From Fidelibacterota bacterium (lineage in GTDB: Bacteria; Fidelibacterota; UBA2242): 25,518 nt of DNA. The notes below the pieces were generated by a model. That model searched no databases and had not been told where the DNA came from. It saw only the letters and a program-made list of their open reading frames with translations. The translations under genes were made by a program, and so were the position numbers. Positions 1-8,130 of the stretch are shown piece after piece; the first letter of the stretch is position 1, and the number at the start of each line of letters is the position of its first letter. The stretch is taken from the NCBI GenBank assembly GCA_023229045.1, contig JALOAB010000011.1:1-25518 (forward strand), in the 5' to 3' direction.

Positions 1-893
1 GATGTCGGATCAATGAAATTCTCCGGTTAACTCCCGGAAAAGTTACGATTGGCAATTTCAGTGATGGTGAAATCACGATCAAGCTGGAAGACAATATTCG
101 CGGCAAGGATGTCTTTATTATTCAATCAACCAATCCGCCCGCTGAAAACTTGCTGGAATTATTGCTGATTATCGATGCCGCCCGACGCGCCTCAGCCCGT
201 CGGATTACAGCCGTAATTCCCTACTACGGTTATGCCCGGCAGGATCGTAAAGATCAACCGCGCGTGCCGATTTCGGCGCGCCTGGTGATGGATATGATCG
301 TTGTCGCTGGCGTCGACCGGATTATGGCGATGGATCTGCATTCAACCCAGATTCAGGGTTTTGTCAATATCCCGTTCGATCACCTGTATGCCAAACCGAT
401 TTTCTTCGAGCCTCTGCGCGAACTGGTGAAGCGGCGCGATTTCGCGATCGTAACCCCTGATGTCGGCGGTATCAAAATTGCCCGTTCTTATGCCAAGATT
501 CTCGGTCTGCCTTTGACCATCATTGATAAACGCCGTCCCAAACCGAATATGTCGGAAGTCATGAACGTGATTGGTGAAAGCGACATGAAGCATGCCCTGA
601 TCATTGACGATATGATCGATACCGGCGGCAGTATTACCGAAGCCGCCGAACTATTGAAAAAGCATGGCGCTTTAACTATCACGGCGGTCGCTACGCATGG
701 TCTGTTCTCCGGCAATTGTGTTCAGCGCCTGACCGATTCGCCCATTGATCGCGTGATCACTACCGATTCGGTGGCGATTCCTGACGAAAAGCGGTTTGCG
801 AAATTGCAAATCCTCTCGGCGGCGCCCATGCTGGCCGAAGCGATCAAAAGAATTCACAATGAAGAATCGATTAGTTCCCTATTTGAATTATAA
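1..893 (+). CDS. prs: Ribose-phosphate pyrophosphokinase, 5' truncated by window edge
   Basis: PRPP synthetase transfers pyrophosphate from ATP to ribose 5-phosphate in the cytoplasm, supplying PRPP for purine, pyrimidine, His, Trp and NAD synthesis. The reading frame is open from base 3, well before the first ATG at 150. The extra residues (NFSDGEITIKLEDNIRGKDV and onward) are typical PRPP synthetase sequence, so the true start lies outside the window and only a short N-terminal piece is missing. Visible family motifs are PPAEN followed by LLELL, the PYYGYARQDRK loop, MDLHSTQIQGF, and the PRPP-binding loop IIDDMIDTGGS near the C-terminal third. The stop is TAA at 891-893. The rplY/ctc gene follows after 16 nt with its own Shine-Dalgarno, the classic prs-ctc-pth neighbourhood. 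No frameshift or missing motif is seen. Confidence 0.97.
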   Translation, partial: CRINEILRLTPGKVTIGNFSDGEITIKLEDNIRGKDVFIIQSTNPPAENLLELLLIIDAARRASARRITAVIPYYGYARQDRKDQPRVPISARLVMDMIVVAGVDRIMAMDLHSTQIQGFVNIPFDHLYAKPIFFEPLRELVKRRDFAIVTPDVGGIKIARSYAKILGLPLTIIDKRRPKPNMSEVMNVIGESDMKHALIIDDMIDTGGSITEAAELLKKHGALTITAVATHGLFSGNCVQRLTDSPIDRVITTDSVAIPDEKRFAKLQILSAAPMLAEAIKRIHNEESISSLFEL

Positions 894-909
894 TTAAAGG
901 AGTATTTAG

Positions 910-1575
910 ATGGCCGAGTACATATTAAATGCGGAAATTCGCACTGACCTGCAAAAAGGTGCTACCAAACGCATGCGTCGGGCTGGTATGGTTCCCGCGG
1001 TTTATTACCATCATACTGAAAAGCCAGCATCGCTATCTCTTAATTTAGATGAATTAAAGACGGCTCTGCGCTCCAGTATCCATATTTATGACTTAAAAAT
1101 CAACCAGAAAAGTCACAAATGTATCTTACGCGGGATACAATTCAATCCCATTACCGAGGAAATAATCCACGTAGATTTCATGGGCGTCAGTCTGGAAGAA
1201 ATGGTTACTGTCAATATCCCGATTCATGTCACCGGAACCGCCGTGGGCGTCAAAACATTTGGCGGAATTTTGGAACAGCATCTCTGGGAATTGACAGTTA
1301 AATGTAAGGCTTCTCAAATCCCGGATGGAGTTACTATAGATGTGACCGAGTTGAATCTGGGCGATTCTATCAGCGCCGGTTATTTTAAAATCGAAGATGT
1401 CGAAATTATTACACCGCTGACAGCGTCGGTAGTATCGGTAGTCAAGCCGACCGGTCTCAAAGCCGAAGAAGAAGAGGTTAAAGAAGAAGGTGAAGAAGAG
1501 GCCGAAGGCGAAGAGACTGAGGAAGCCAAAGAAGGTAAAGAGACCAAAGAAAGTAAAGGCAAGGCTGAAAAATAA
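910..1575 (+). CDS. rplY: 50S ribosomal protein bL25, long Ctc-type form
   Basis: bL25 binds 5S rRNA in the large ribosomal subunit; longer two-domain members are the Ctc or TL5 type. The protein has 221 residues. The N-terminal 5S rRNA-binding domain covers about residues 1-95, with RTDLQKGATKRMRRAGMVPA near the start, and a C-terminal beta-rich domain covers about 96-180. Residues from about 184 to the end form a low-complexity Glu/Lys tail, commonly seen in Ctc proteins and probably disordered. The start ATG at 910 is supported by AAAGGAG at 896-902. It lies between prs and pth, the usual placement. The long Leu/Phe-rich reading frame on the opposite strand is only the mirror of the Glu/Lys tail. 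Confidence 0.96.
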   Translation: MAEYILNAEIRTDLQKGATKRMRRAGMVPAVYYHHTEKPASLSLNLDELKTALRSSIHIYDLKINQKSHKCILRGIQFNPITEEIIHVDFMGVSLEEMVTVNIPIHVTGTAVGVKTFGGILEQHLWELTVKCKASQIPDGVTIDVTELNLGDSISAGYFKIEDVEIITPLTASVVSVVKPTGLKAEEEEVKEEGEEEAEGEETEEAKEGKETKESKGKAEK

Positions 1576-1588
1576 CAATCGGATCAAA

Positions 1589-2215
1589 ATGATCAATACA
1601 ATCCTTGGTTTAGGCAATCCCGGCAAACAATATCAGCGCAATCGCCATAATTTTGGCCAGATGCTTATTGAGCGGATTGTTGAGCGGCTAAACCTGACCT
1701 TAAAACCGGGCCGTAATCGCAGTGCTTTTACCTATGCCGAGACGAATGTCGCCGATCGGACAGTCTATTTTTGTAAGAATACCACCTATATGAATGAGAG
1801 TGGTTTGTCGGCCTGGCAGATACTGATGAAACTCAACCACGAAGCCGCAGACCTGCTGGTGGTTTATGATGACATTGATTTACCACTCGGCAGAATCCGC
1901 CTGCGCGAAAAAGGTTCGGCCGGTGGTCATCGCGGACTACGGTCGGTAATCGAGGCGCTGGCTACCAGTGAATTTCCCCGTCTGCGGCTGGGTATTGGTC
2001 CCCAGGACGAAGGCGTGCCTTCTGAAGATTTCGTTCTGACTGATTTTAGACCGATGGAGAAAAAGCTGGTGATGGCCGTGCTGGATGCCAGCTACGATTG
2101 TGTTATGACCATTATTGAAAAGGGCATCCGCCCCGCGATGGAGCAGTTCAACCGCCGCGATCCGGGCGAGATTGACATTATGACCGCGACTCAAAAACCA
2201 ATCATATTAACATAA
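1589..2215 (+). CDS. pth: Peptidyl-tRNA hydrolase
   Basis: Pth cleaves the ester bond of peptidyl-tRNAs dropped from stalled ribosomes, recycling tRNA in the cytoplasm. I place the start at ATG 1589, giving 208 residues beginning MINTILGLGNPGKQY, because family members begin just before GLGNPG. The longer open frame from 1490 reads through the Glu/Lys tail of bL25 in another frame. Asn10 in GLGNPG, catalytic His20 in RHNFG, the Asn in TTYMNESG and the Asp in VVYDDIDLPLG match the known active-site residues, and KGSAGGHRGLRS is the usual substrate-binding segment. The Shine-Dalgarno is weak (GGAT) and the gap to rplY is only 13 nt, suggesting translational coupling. The length is normal for the family. 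Confidence 0.96.
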   Translation: MINTILGLGNPGKQYQRNRHNFGQMLIERIVERLNLTLKPGRNRSAFTYAETNVADRTVYFCKNTTYMNESGLSAWQILMKLNHEAADLLVVYDDIDLPLGRIRLREKGSAGGHRGLRSVIEALATSEFPRLRLGIGPQDEGVPSEDFVLTDFRPMEKKLVMAVLDASYDCVMTIIEKGIRPAMEQFNRRDPGEIDIMTATQKPIILT

Positions 2216-2226
2216 GGAGTTCGGAC

Positions 2227-2580
2227 TTGAGGTACTATGAAAACTTATTTATTGTAAATCCCAATATCGAACAAGAAAAATTTACGATGCTGATCCAGGC
2301 CGTTAAAGCCGAAATCGGTCGCTTAAACGGCAGTATATTGAATCTGGAAGATTGGGGTAAAAGACGGCTAGCCTATCCGATCAAGAAAAACCGTTATGGT
2401 TCATTCGTGCTGGTTCAATTCCAATCTGAAAATGTCGGCTTGGTCAAGGAACTGGAAAGCTGGCTTCGCCTGAATCAGAGCATTCTGGCTTTCATGACGG
2501 TTGTTTTGGATGAAAAACCAAACGTACCCGTCGTCGCGGCGCCTGCCAATCCGGTAACGCCGGAATCCGTCGAGAAATAA
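2227..2580 (+). CDS. rpsF: 30S ribosomal protein bS6
   Basis: bS6 pairs with bS18 on the platform of the small subunit. The start is TTG at 2227, preceded by AAGGAG at 2214-2219, and the product starts MRYYENLFIVNPN, which matches the family's first beta strand; no ATG would keep this strand. The protein has 117 residues. It contains the conserved GKRRLAYPIKKNRYG segment at about residues 43-57 and LRLNQSILAFMTV near 80-92, then a short Pro/Ala/Val-rich tail. It follows pth by 11 nt and precedes rpsR by 40 nt. In many bacteria ssb lies between rpsF and rpsR; here it is absent. There is no room for the long S6:S18-binding leader RNA that regulates rpsF in some bacteria. Confidence 0.97.
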   Translation: MRYYENLFIVNPNIEQEKFTMLIQAVKAEIGRLNGSILNLEDWGKRRLAYPIKKNRYGSFVLVQFQSENVGLVKELESWLRLNQSILAFMTVVLDEKPNVPVVAAPANPVTPESVEK

Positions 2581-2620
2581 TGAGCCATTCAACGTGACTT
2601 TATAAAGGAAAGGAAATAAA

Positions 2621-2857
2621 ATGGTATTATTAAGCAAGCGTAAAATCTGCAAATTTTGCGAGAATCCGGAAGAAAAAGTCGACTATAAAAATTACAAGGT
2701 TTTAAGAAGATTCGTGACTGAGCAGGGTAAAATTATCCCGAGCCGTATTACCGGCACCTGCGCCCGGCATCAGCGCGAATTGACCAAAGCGATTAAACGG
2801 GCGCGCAACATCGCCTTGTTGCCATATAGCTACGACGTAACCCAAAGTTATAAATAA
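2621..2857 (+). CDS. rpsR: 30S ribosomal protein bS18, zinc-binding (C+) form
   Basis: bS18 is the small-subunit platform partner of bS6. The product has 78 residues with the conserved core VDYKNYKVLRRFVTEQGKI, then SRITGT and KAIKRARNIALLPY. Cys10 and Cys13 (CKFC) with Cys47 and His50 (CARH) form a CxxC...CxxH set. This corresponds to the ancestral zinc-binding form, which many bacteria have lost and replaced by cysteine-free paralogues. The start ATG at 2621 sits behind a long purine run, AAAGGAAAGGA (2604-2614). It is followed after 21 nt by rplI. The short length is normal for the family. Confidence 0.97.
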   Translation: MVLLSKRKICKFCENPEEKVDYKNYKVLRRFVTEQGKIIPSRITGTCARHQRELTKAIKRARNIALLPYSYDVTQSYK

Positions 2858-2878
2858 TTCGATCCACAGGAGGCAACC

Positions 2879-3322
2879 GTGCGCGTTATATTAATCAAAG
2901 ATCATGAAAAATTAGGCAAAACCGGCGATACCGTCGAAGTTAAAAGCGGCTACGCCCGCAATTATCTCGTTCCGCAGGGCATAGCGTTGATCGCCAACAG
3001 CGCCGGCCTGAAAAAGTTGCAGGAACAATTGCGCCTGAAAGAACTGCGTCAAAACAAAACACTGCAAAAAGCCCGTGAAATGGCCGATAAATTGAATTCG
3101 CTGTCCCTGACCATTCCGGTTCAGGTTGGCGAAGAGGATCGGGTTTTCGGAGCTGTTACATCCCAGATGATTGCCGACCAGTTGCAGGAAAAGGGCTATG
3201 AAATCGATAAAAAACATATTCAGCTCGATGAACCCATAAAGGCTCTCGGCATTTTCGAAATTCCGATAAAAATCCTCCAGGATGTAACCGCTACGGTCAA
3301 GCTCTGGGTGATTAAAGCCTGA
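2879..3322 (+). CDS. rplI: 50S ribosomal protein bL9
   Basis: bL9 binds 23S rRNA near the L1 stalk and reaches over the small subunit. The start is GTG at 2879 behind a full AGGAGG (2868-2873). The 147-residue product begins MRVILIKDHEKLGKTGDTVE, with the GYARNYLVPQGIA motif of the N-terminal rRNA-binding domain. A connecting helix of about residues 43-75 follows, and the C-terminal domain contains EEDRVFGAVTSQMIADQL. It is the last gene of the ribosomal cluster and a strong terminator lies 25 nt downstream. The length is normal. Confidence 0.97.
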   Translation: MRVILIKDHEKLGKTGDTVEVKSGYARNYLVPQGIALIANSAGLKKLQEQLRLKELRQNKTLQKAREMADKLNSLSLTIPVQVGEEDRVFGAVTSQMIADQLQEKGYEIDKKHIQLDEPIKALGIFEIPIKILQDVTATVKLWVIKA

Positions 3323-3347
3323 CATAAATTTTTCTTGTTAAATATTA

Positions 3348-3386
3348 AAGACGAAACTGCTTCGGTTTCGTCTTGTCTTTTATAAT
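3348..3386 (+). terminator. Intrinsic terminator after rplI
   Basis: A perfect 10-bp stem, AAGACGAAAC (3348-3357) with GTTTCGTCTT (3365-3374), encloses a 7-nt loop and is followed by a T-rich run. It sits directly behind rplI and before priA, so it should end the prs-to-rplI transcript. Confidence 0.88.
3381..3386 (+). promoter_or_regulatory. Possible -10 element for priA
   Basis: TATAAT at 3381-3386 is a perfect sigma-70 -10 hexamer just after the terminator stem and 28 nt upstream of the priA ATG. No good -35 hexamer lies at the right distance, as that position falls in the terminator hairpin, so this is weak evidence. Confidence 0.25.
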
Positions 3387-3414
3387 TCTTTTAAATAATC
3401 TTTAGACCGGTATC

Positions 3415-5856
3415 ATGTCTGCCAGCGCTCAATATATCGACGTCATTTTTCCGGCAACCCTGCACCGAAGTTTTACCTATCAGGCGCCTGGTGATTATGA
3501 CGGACTTCTCGCACCCGGACAGCGAGTGGTAGCGCCGCTAAAATCCAGTTCGGCGATCGGATTTATCATCAGGCTCAACCCGGAAGCGCCGCGCAATCTG
3601 AAGATCCGCGAAATCCAGGAGATTATTGATCCGCAACCGATCTTTCCTCCCGAACTGCTGAACTTTTTACATAAAATAGCGGATTATTATCTGACACCAT
3701 TCGGCAAAGTCTTGGCGGCGGCTATACCGCCGGAATATCGCTTTACTAAAACCCGCAAACTGGTTTCTCTCCGTCCACCAGATGAAAAGCCAGTCGAATA
3801 TGCCGATCTTTTCGAATCGATTGCCGTTAACCCTAAAGTAAAATATACTCTTCTCAGGCGCAAATTCGAGACAACCTATCTGCAGAAAGGCCTGATGTTC
3901 CTCAAAAAGGAAGACTATATCACTGAATTGCCGGAATTCAGGCCGATCAAATATAAGGGTCGGATAGAAAAAAGTATTCAACTGGTGCTTGATGATGAAG
4001 AAATATTTCAGGTCATTAGTCGCAAAGCTCCGCGTCAGGCGGAAATTCTGACTGCCTTACAAGTTGCCGGTAAACCGCTAAGCAGTTCCGAGTTGAGTAA
4101 TTTTTCAACGGCGGCCCTCAATACTCTGGCTCAGAAAGGGATAATCTCAGTTGAAACTACTGACCGAACTCTGTCCGATATGTGGCAGGAATTCGGTGAA
4201 CGTCGCAAGACCGTGAGCCTTACTCAGGATCAGGAACAGGTTTTTAAGAAAATCAGCGATGCGCTTAAACGGCAGGAATATACCGGTTATTTATTGGAAG
4301 GCGTGACCGGAAGCGGTAAAACTGAAATCTACCTTGAGGCTATCCGCCAAACATTAGCGCTCGGCCGGACCGCGCTGGTATTGGTGCCGGAGATTACTTT
4401 GACAACTCATCTTGCCGCCCGCTTTCGGGGTGAATTCCCGGATCAGATCGCAATCTGGCACAGTCACCTTACACCGGCTCAGCGCAGTGTGATTTGGGGC
4501 GCCGTTTTACGCGGCGAGTTCCCGGTAGTGATCGGCGCCCGCAGTGCCGCTTTTTTACCGCTTCCGAACCTTGGGCTAATCATTGTCGATGAAGAACAGG
4601 ATGGTTCTTTCAAGCAAAAGAGCCCGGCGCCGCGCTATCATGCCCGTGATGCGGCTTTGTTGCGGGGTGTAGAAAGTAAAGCCACCGTAATACTCGGCTC
4701 GGCTACTCCCAGCCTGGAAAGCCAGTATAATGCCATTATTGGCAAATTGGAAAAGCTGGTTTTACCGCGACGCTATTCCAAAGCACCGACAGCCCTGATT
4801 CGGGTGGTCGATATGAAAGCCGAAATTCAGGAAACCGGGGATGTCCAGAATCCGTTTTCACGTTTGCTGATAGAAAAAATTCGCGACAGGCTTGATAATG
4901 GTCAGCAGGTTCTTCTGCTTCAGAACCGGCGTGGCTATTCGCCGGTATTGCTTTGTCCTGACTGCGGCTGGGTGCCCGAATGTCGCAACTGCGATATTTC
5001 CATGACCTATCACAAGAAAACCGCAACACTGGAATGTCATTATTGTAATCTGCAAGAAGCGCCGCCGGCGGTCTGTCCGCAATGTAGAGGAACGAATTTT
5101 CTTTATCCGGGAGTGGGCACGCAAAAGGTTGAATATTATTTAAAAACGGCTTTTCCGGATTGTCGGTTCGAGCGGTTGGATCTGGACTCCAGCCGTGTCA
5201 GGGATCGGGCTGTCAACATTTTAAATCAATTCGAAATTGGTCAGATTCGGATTTTAATCGGCACGCAGATGATTGCCAAGGGACTGGATTTCCCGAACGT
5301 CACTCTGGTGGGCGTGATCAATGCCGATCTGGGTTTGTATATGCCGGATTTTCGGGCTCGTGAGAGAGTGTTTCAATTGCTATATCAGGTTTCCGGGCGC
5401 GCCGGGCGGGGTGATGTTCAGGGCGAAATCATCATTCAGACCTATAATCCTCAGGATTTCACGATCCGCTGTGCGCTTCAGCAAAATCTATCCGCTTTCT
5501 CTAATTTTGAACTCAACGAGCGCAATCCGATCCATTATCCGCCCTTTAGCCGGATGGCTTTGATTCAGATTTCCGATCTGAATGACCAGCGCGCGAATCG
5601 CACTGCAGGGGCGGTTGCCGATTTCCTGAACAATAAACGCGGAAAGATCGATTTGCTGGGACCAGCGCCGGCGCCGCTCGCCCGCCTGCTGAATCGTTAC
5701 CGCTATCAGATTTTATTAAAATCCCGTCGTGAAAACGATCCAAATGGTAGAAACCTGCACCAATTGTTAAGCACATTTCTGAATTCACGCGAGCATCAAA
5801 CCCTGAGTCGGCAAGCCCGGATCGCTATCGACATTGATCCCGTCGATTTATTGTAA
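3415..5856 (+). CDS. priA: Primosomal protein N' (replication restart helicase)
   Basis: PriA is a superfamily 2 DNA helicase that recognises stalled forks and recombination intermediates and reloads the replicative helicase. The 813-residue product has the expected order. An N-terminal 3'-DNA-end-binding domain covers about residues 1-105 (YIDVIFPATLHRSFTY). The helicase core has Walker A GVTGSGKT at 296-303 and the DEEQ box at 392-395. Eight zinc cysteines follow (514, 517, 523, 526, 541, 544, 554, 557), and the C-terminal helicase motifs include QVSGRAGRG. All key residues are present. The start ATG at 3415 gives the usual N-terminus, although the Shine-Dalgarno is poor. The stop overlaps the next start as TAATG, so the downstream peptidase gene is probably co-translated. 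Confidence 0.97.
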   Translation: MSASAQYIDVIFPATLHRSFTYQAPGDYDGLLAPGQRVVAPLKSSSAIGFIIRLNPEAPRNLKIREIQEIIDPQPIFPPELLNFLHKIADYYLTPFGKVLAAAIPPEYRFTKTRKLVSLRPPDEKPVEYADLFESIAVNPKVKYTLLRRKFETTYLQKGLMFLKKEDYITELPEFRPIKYKGRIEKSIQLVLDDEEIFQVISRKAPRQAEILTALQVAGKPLSSSELSNFSTAALNTLAQKGIISVETTDRTLSDMWQEFGERRKTVSLTQDQEQVFKKISDALKRQEYTGYLLEGVTGSGKTEIYLEAIRQTLALGRTALVLVPEITLTTHLAARFRGEFPDQIAIWHSHLTPAQRSVIWGAVLRGEFPVVIGARSAAFLPLPNLGLIIVDEEQDGSFKQKSPAPRYHARDAALLRGVESKATVILGSATPSLESQYNAIIGKLEKLVLPRRYSKAPTALIRVVDMKAEIQETGDVQNPFSRLLIEKIRDRLDNGQQVLLLQNRRGYSPVLLCPDCGWVPECRNCDISMTYHKKTATLECHYCNLQEAPPAVCPQCRGTNFLYPGVGTQKVEYYLKTAFPDCRFERLDLDSSRVRDRAVNILNQFEIGQIRILIGTQMIAKGLDFPNVTLVGVINADLGLYMPDFRARERVFQLLYQVSGRAGRGDVQGEIIIQTYNPQDFTIRCALQQNLSAFSNFELNERNPIHYPPFSRMALIQISDLNDQRANRTAGAVADFLNNKRGKIDLLGPAPAPLARLLNRYRYQILLKSRRENDPNGRNLHQLLSTFLNSREHQTLSRQARIAIDIDPVDLL

Positions 5857-6746
5857 TGCGGTTACGGATTATTATTGTATTGGCGTTGGCGCGCCTGATG
5901 GTTGCGGCTGACGTGTCGCCGATTGAGATTACCCATCCTCCCAAGTATAAACGATTGGCAGATTACACGCGCGAGGCTATCGCCCAGACGCTGAAAAATG
6001 TGCCGGAAGTCTGGCAATCGCAGGAGGATACTATTCGCTTCCGGATCGTCGCGCGTGCAGATGATTTCCGGGCGGCGGTTGGCGCTGATCTTCCGGATTG
6101 GGTTGGCGCCGTCACCCTTTTCCCACAGGATCTAGTGGTGGTCAGGTCGCCGGATCTGAGCCGTTCTACTTTGCGGGAATATCGTTCGACCGTGGTTCAC
6201 GAACTGATTCATTTATTACAGGGACAGTATGTGCCGCTAAATCTGACGCCAGTCTGGTTCAACGAGGGCGTGGCGGTTTACTACACCGGGGAATTTGGTT
6301 TGCGGAATCGAATAGTCGTTTCCAAAGCTTTATTCCGTAAAAAATTGATTCCCCTCGAAAAAATCGAGCGGGTGCTGAAATTCAGTCATCTGCAGGCTGA
6401 CCTGGCCTATGCCGAAAGCGCCGCGCTGATTGAGTTTATCGAAATGGTCTACGGAGTGGGAACGGTGGTGGAAATTCTAAAAACGATGCGGAGCGGTGTC
6501 GAATTCGAGCGGGCTGTTATGCAAGCGACTGATACTGGATATGAAAACCTGCTCAATCAATGGGAAAAATACCTGGCGTGCAAATATCAATGGATATTTC
6601 TTCTGGACATTCAGAATATTTTGTGGTTAATTATGCCGGTAGCGGCGCTTTTGGCCTATTTGAGTATCCGCCGGCGGAACAAAGTGACGCTCAAGCAGTG
6701 GAATGACGAAGAGACTTACGAAAACAGCGATGAAAGTAATATATAG
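5856..6746 (+). CDS. Membrane-anchored gluzincin-like metallopeptidase (peptidase MA-like)
   Basis: This is a predicted zinc peptidase of the peptidase MA-like class. The 296-residue product has a hydrophobic N-terminus (about residues 3-18) that looks like a signal peptide or anchor. It carries HELIH at 115-119 and a downstream glutamate in WFNEG (Glu137), the HExxH plus Glu arrangement of gluzincins. A C-terminal transmembrane helix lies at about residues 246-270, followed by a basic and then acidic tail. This topology places the catalytic domain outside the cytoplasm, tethered to the inner membrane. The ATG overlaps the priA stop and its own 3' end overlaps the barrel gene by 17 nt, suggesting one transcript. 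Substrate is unknown; sequence identity outside the motif is not diagnostic. Confidence 0.75.
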   Translation: MRLRIIIVLALARLMVAADVSPIEITHPPKYKRLADYTREAIAQTLKNVPEVWQSQEDTIRFRIVARADDFRAAVGADLPDWVGAVTLFPQDLVVVRSPDLSRSTLREYRSTVVHELIHLLQGQYVPLNLTPVWFNEGVAVYYTGEFGLRNRIVVSKALFRKKLIPLEKIERVLKFSHLQADLAYAESAALIEFIEMVYGVGTVVEILKTMRSGVEFERAVMQATDTGYENLLNQWEKYLACKYQWIFLLDIQNILWLIMPVAALLAYLSIRRRNKVTLKQWNDEETYENSDESNI

Positions 6747-7641
6747 AATTTCATTAATCGGACTGATATTATCGACGAGCATGTTTGGGCAAGCCCTTTT
6801 TCAGGGGCTCTATCAACCGATTGATGCCCGCGGTTGGGGCATGGGTGCGGCGCTTGTCGCTCAGACCCGCAATTCTTCGGGAGTCACCTATAATCCCGCG
6901 ATTTTGACAGTCGTTCCCCGCACCTGTCAGTTGAATTACACGCGCTATGTTCTTGATATTCAGGCAACCAATGCCCTGATTACCTGGCGGGCGCCGGGAC
7001 GCGGTAATCTGGCGGCGATCGTTGGCTATTTTGATTATGGCAATTTTAAGGAAACCGATGAAGATGGCCATGAACTGGGCGAATTTCATGTCAGTGATCT
7101 GACGCTTCGCATCGGATATGGATTGCCTCTGACCGGTAAATTAAGCGCAGGACTGACGGCTACCGTCATAAACTCCGATCTGGCGAACTATAATTCGAAA
7201 GCCTTGCTGGGTTCAATGGGCTTATTGTATTACGATGCGATCTCGACCCTTTCGATCGGATTAGCCTATACAAATTTCGGACGTTTGCTATCCGGATATA
7301 TCAGCGATGAAGAAAAAATTCAGCCGGCACTGATGGCGGGAGTTTCCAAAAAGTTGGAACATCTGCCGATGATCATTGCGGCCGATCTGATGCATTATGA
7401 AGCCGGAGATTATATCGTGAAAATTGGCGGCGAATTTCTCATCGGGAGTAACTTTTTTCTGCGCTGGGGCACTTCGAGCCGCCGGTTTGGAATCAATACC
7501 CGGCATACTTTGACAAATTTCTTCAATTCCTCGTCACTTGGTGGCGGCGTGGTAATCAATCGCCTGCAAGTCGATCTGACCTGGTTAAGCCTAGGGCATG
7601 CCGGCAGTGTCTTCGCCTTCAGCGTTGCTCAAAATATTTAA
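6730..7641 (+). CDS. PorV/PorQ-like outer-membrane beta-barrel protein
   Basis: This is a predicted outer-membrane barrel of the PorV/PorQ type (FadL-like fold), a family that includes type IX secretion components and uncharacterised barrels. I place the start at ATG 6730, giving 303 residues, because it yields a clean signal peptide (MKVIYRISLIGLILSTSMFG) ending near residue 22. The longer frame from 6703 would only add a polar extension. The mature region opens with GARGWGMG-like sequence (DARGWGMGAALVAQ) and an SSGVTYNPA segment, the family's N-terminal signature. Alternating hydrophobic strands then run to the C-terminus. The gene overlaps the upstream peptidase by 17 nt and precedes the cytochrome lipoprotein by 12 nt. 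No other type IX secretion gene is visible here, so a secretion role is not established. Confidence 0.68.
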   Translation: MKVIYRISLIGLILSTSMFGQALFQGLYQPIDARGWGMGAALVAQTRNSSGVTYNPAILTVVPRTCQLNYTRYVLDIQATNALITWRAPGRGNLAAIVGYFDYGNFKETDEDGHELGEFHVSDLTLRIGYGLPLTGKLSAGLTATVINSDLANYNSKALLGSMGLLYYDAISTLSIGLAYTNFGRLLSGYISDEEKIQPALMAGVSKKLEHLPMIIAADLMHYEAGDYIVKIGGEFLIGSNFFLRWGTSSRRFGINTRHTLTNFFNSSSLGGGVVINRLQVDLTWLSLGHAGSVFAFSVAQNI

Positions 7642-7653
7642 AAAGGAGCCTTA

Positions 7654-8049
7654 ATGAGAAAAATTTTAACGATTTCCCTATTGGTATCAATACTCATCTT
7701 GTCAGGATTGAGCTTGATCGGTTGTGACGGAGATGAAACCGGCCAGGTCAGTTACGCCACTGATATTGACCAGAAGATATTTAGAAGCGCCAGATATAAC
7801 TGTATAGGTTGTCATACCAGCGCCTTATCACCCCACCTCGATTTGACGACCTACGACGGTCTTATGGCTGGTAGCGATAACGGTCCGGTCGTAGAACCGG
7901 GAAATGCGGATAACAGTTTTATGTATGAAAAAATATCCCAGGAAACGCCTTCCAGAGGAATACGGATGCCGCAGGGCGGTCCCTATCTGAACAGTGTGGA
8001 AATCAAGATGATCGAGGACTGGATCAATCAGGGCGCTAAGGATAATTAG
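7654..8049 (+). CDS. Monohaem c-type cytochrome lipoprotein
   Basis: This is a small periplasm-facing haem lipoprotein, likely an electron carrier or a haem-binding sensor. The 131-residue product has a signal peptide with lipobox LIGC (Cys24), a single CIGCH haem-binding motif (Cys50, Cys53, His54), and a candidate distal methionine in RMPQGG (Met105). The pattern of TYDGLMAG, then PGNADNS and MPQGG ending in IEDWINQGAKDN, is that of the short c-type cytochrome domains common in Planctomycetes and FCB genomes. AAAAGGAGCC lies just before the ATG at 7654. It is the last gene of the priA-to-cytochrome run, followed at once by a terminator. Its electron partner is not in the window. Confidence 0.82.
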   Translation: MRKILTISLLVSILILSGLSLIGCDGDETGQVSYATDIDQKIFRSARYNCIGCHTSALSPHLDLTTYDGLMAGSDNGPVVEPGNADNSFMYEKISQETPSRGIRMPQGGPYLNSVEIKMIEDWINQGAKDN

Positions 8050-8056
8050 CACATAT

Positions 8057-8095
8057 AAAATCCTTCATCACTCAAATATGATGAAGGATTTTTAG
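8057..8095. terminator. Bidirectional terminator between convergent genes
   Basis: A perfect 14-bp inverted repeat, AAAATCCTTCATCA (8057-8070) and TGATGAAGGATTTT (8079-8092), has an 8-nt loop. It gives a T run on the plus strand and an A-tract mirror on the minus strand. It lies between the cytochrome gene (plus) and the repeat lipoprotein gene (minus) and should stop transcription from both sides. Confidence 0.9.
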
Positions 8096-8130
8096 AATCA
8101 GTTTTTTATCGAACTATCTAATCTGCTCGA

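Noticed and set aside
1126..1626. 166-residue minus-strand frame rich in Phe and Leu
   Set aside because: It is the antisense of the Glu/Lys tail of bL25 and has no family features.
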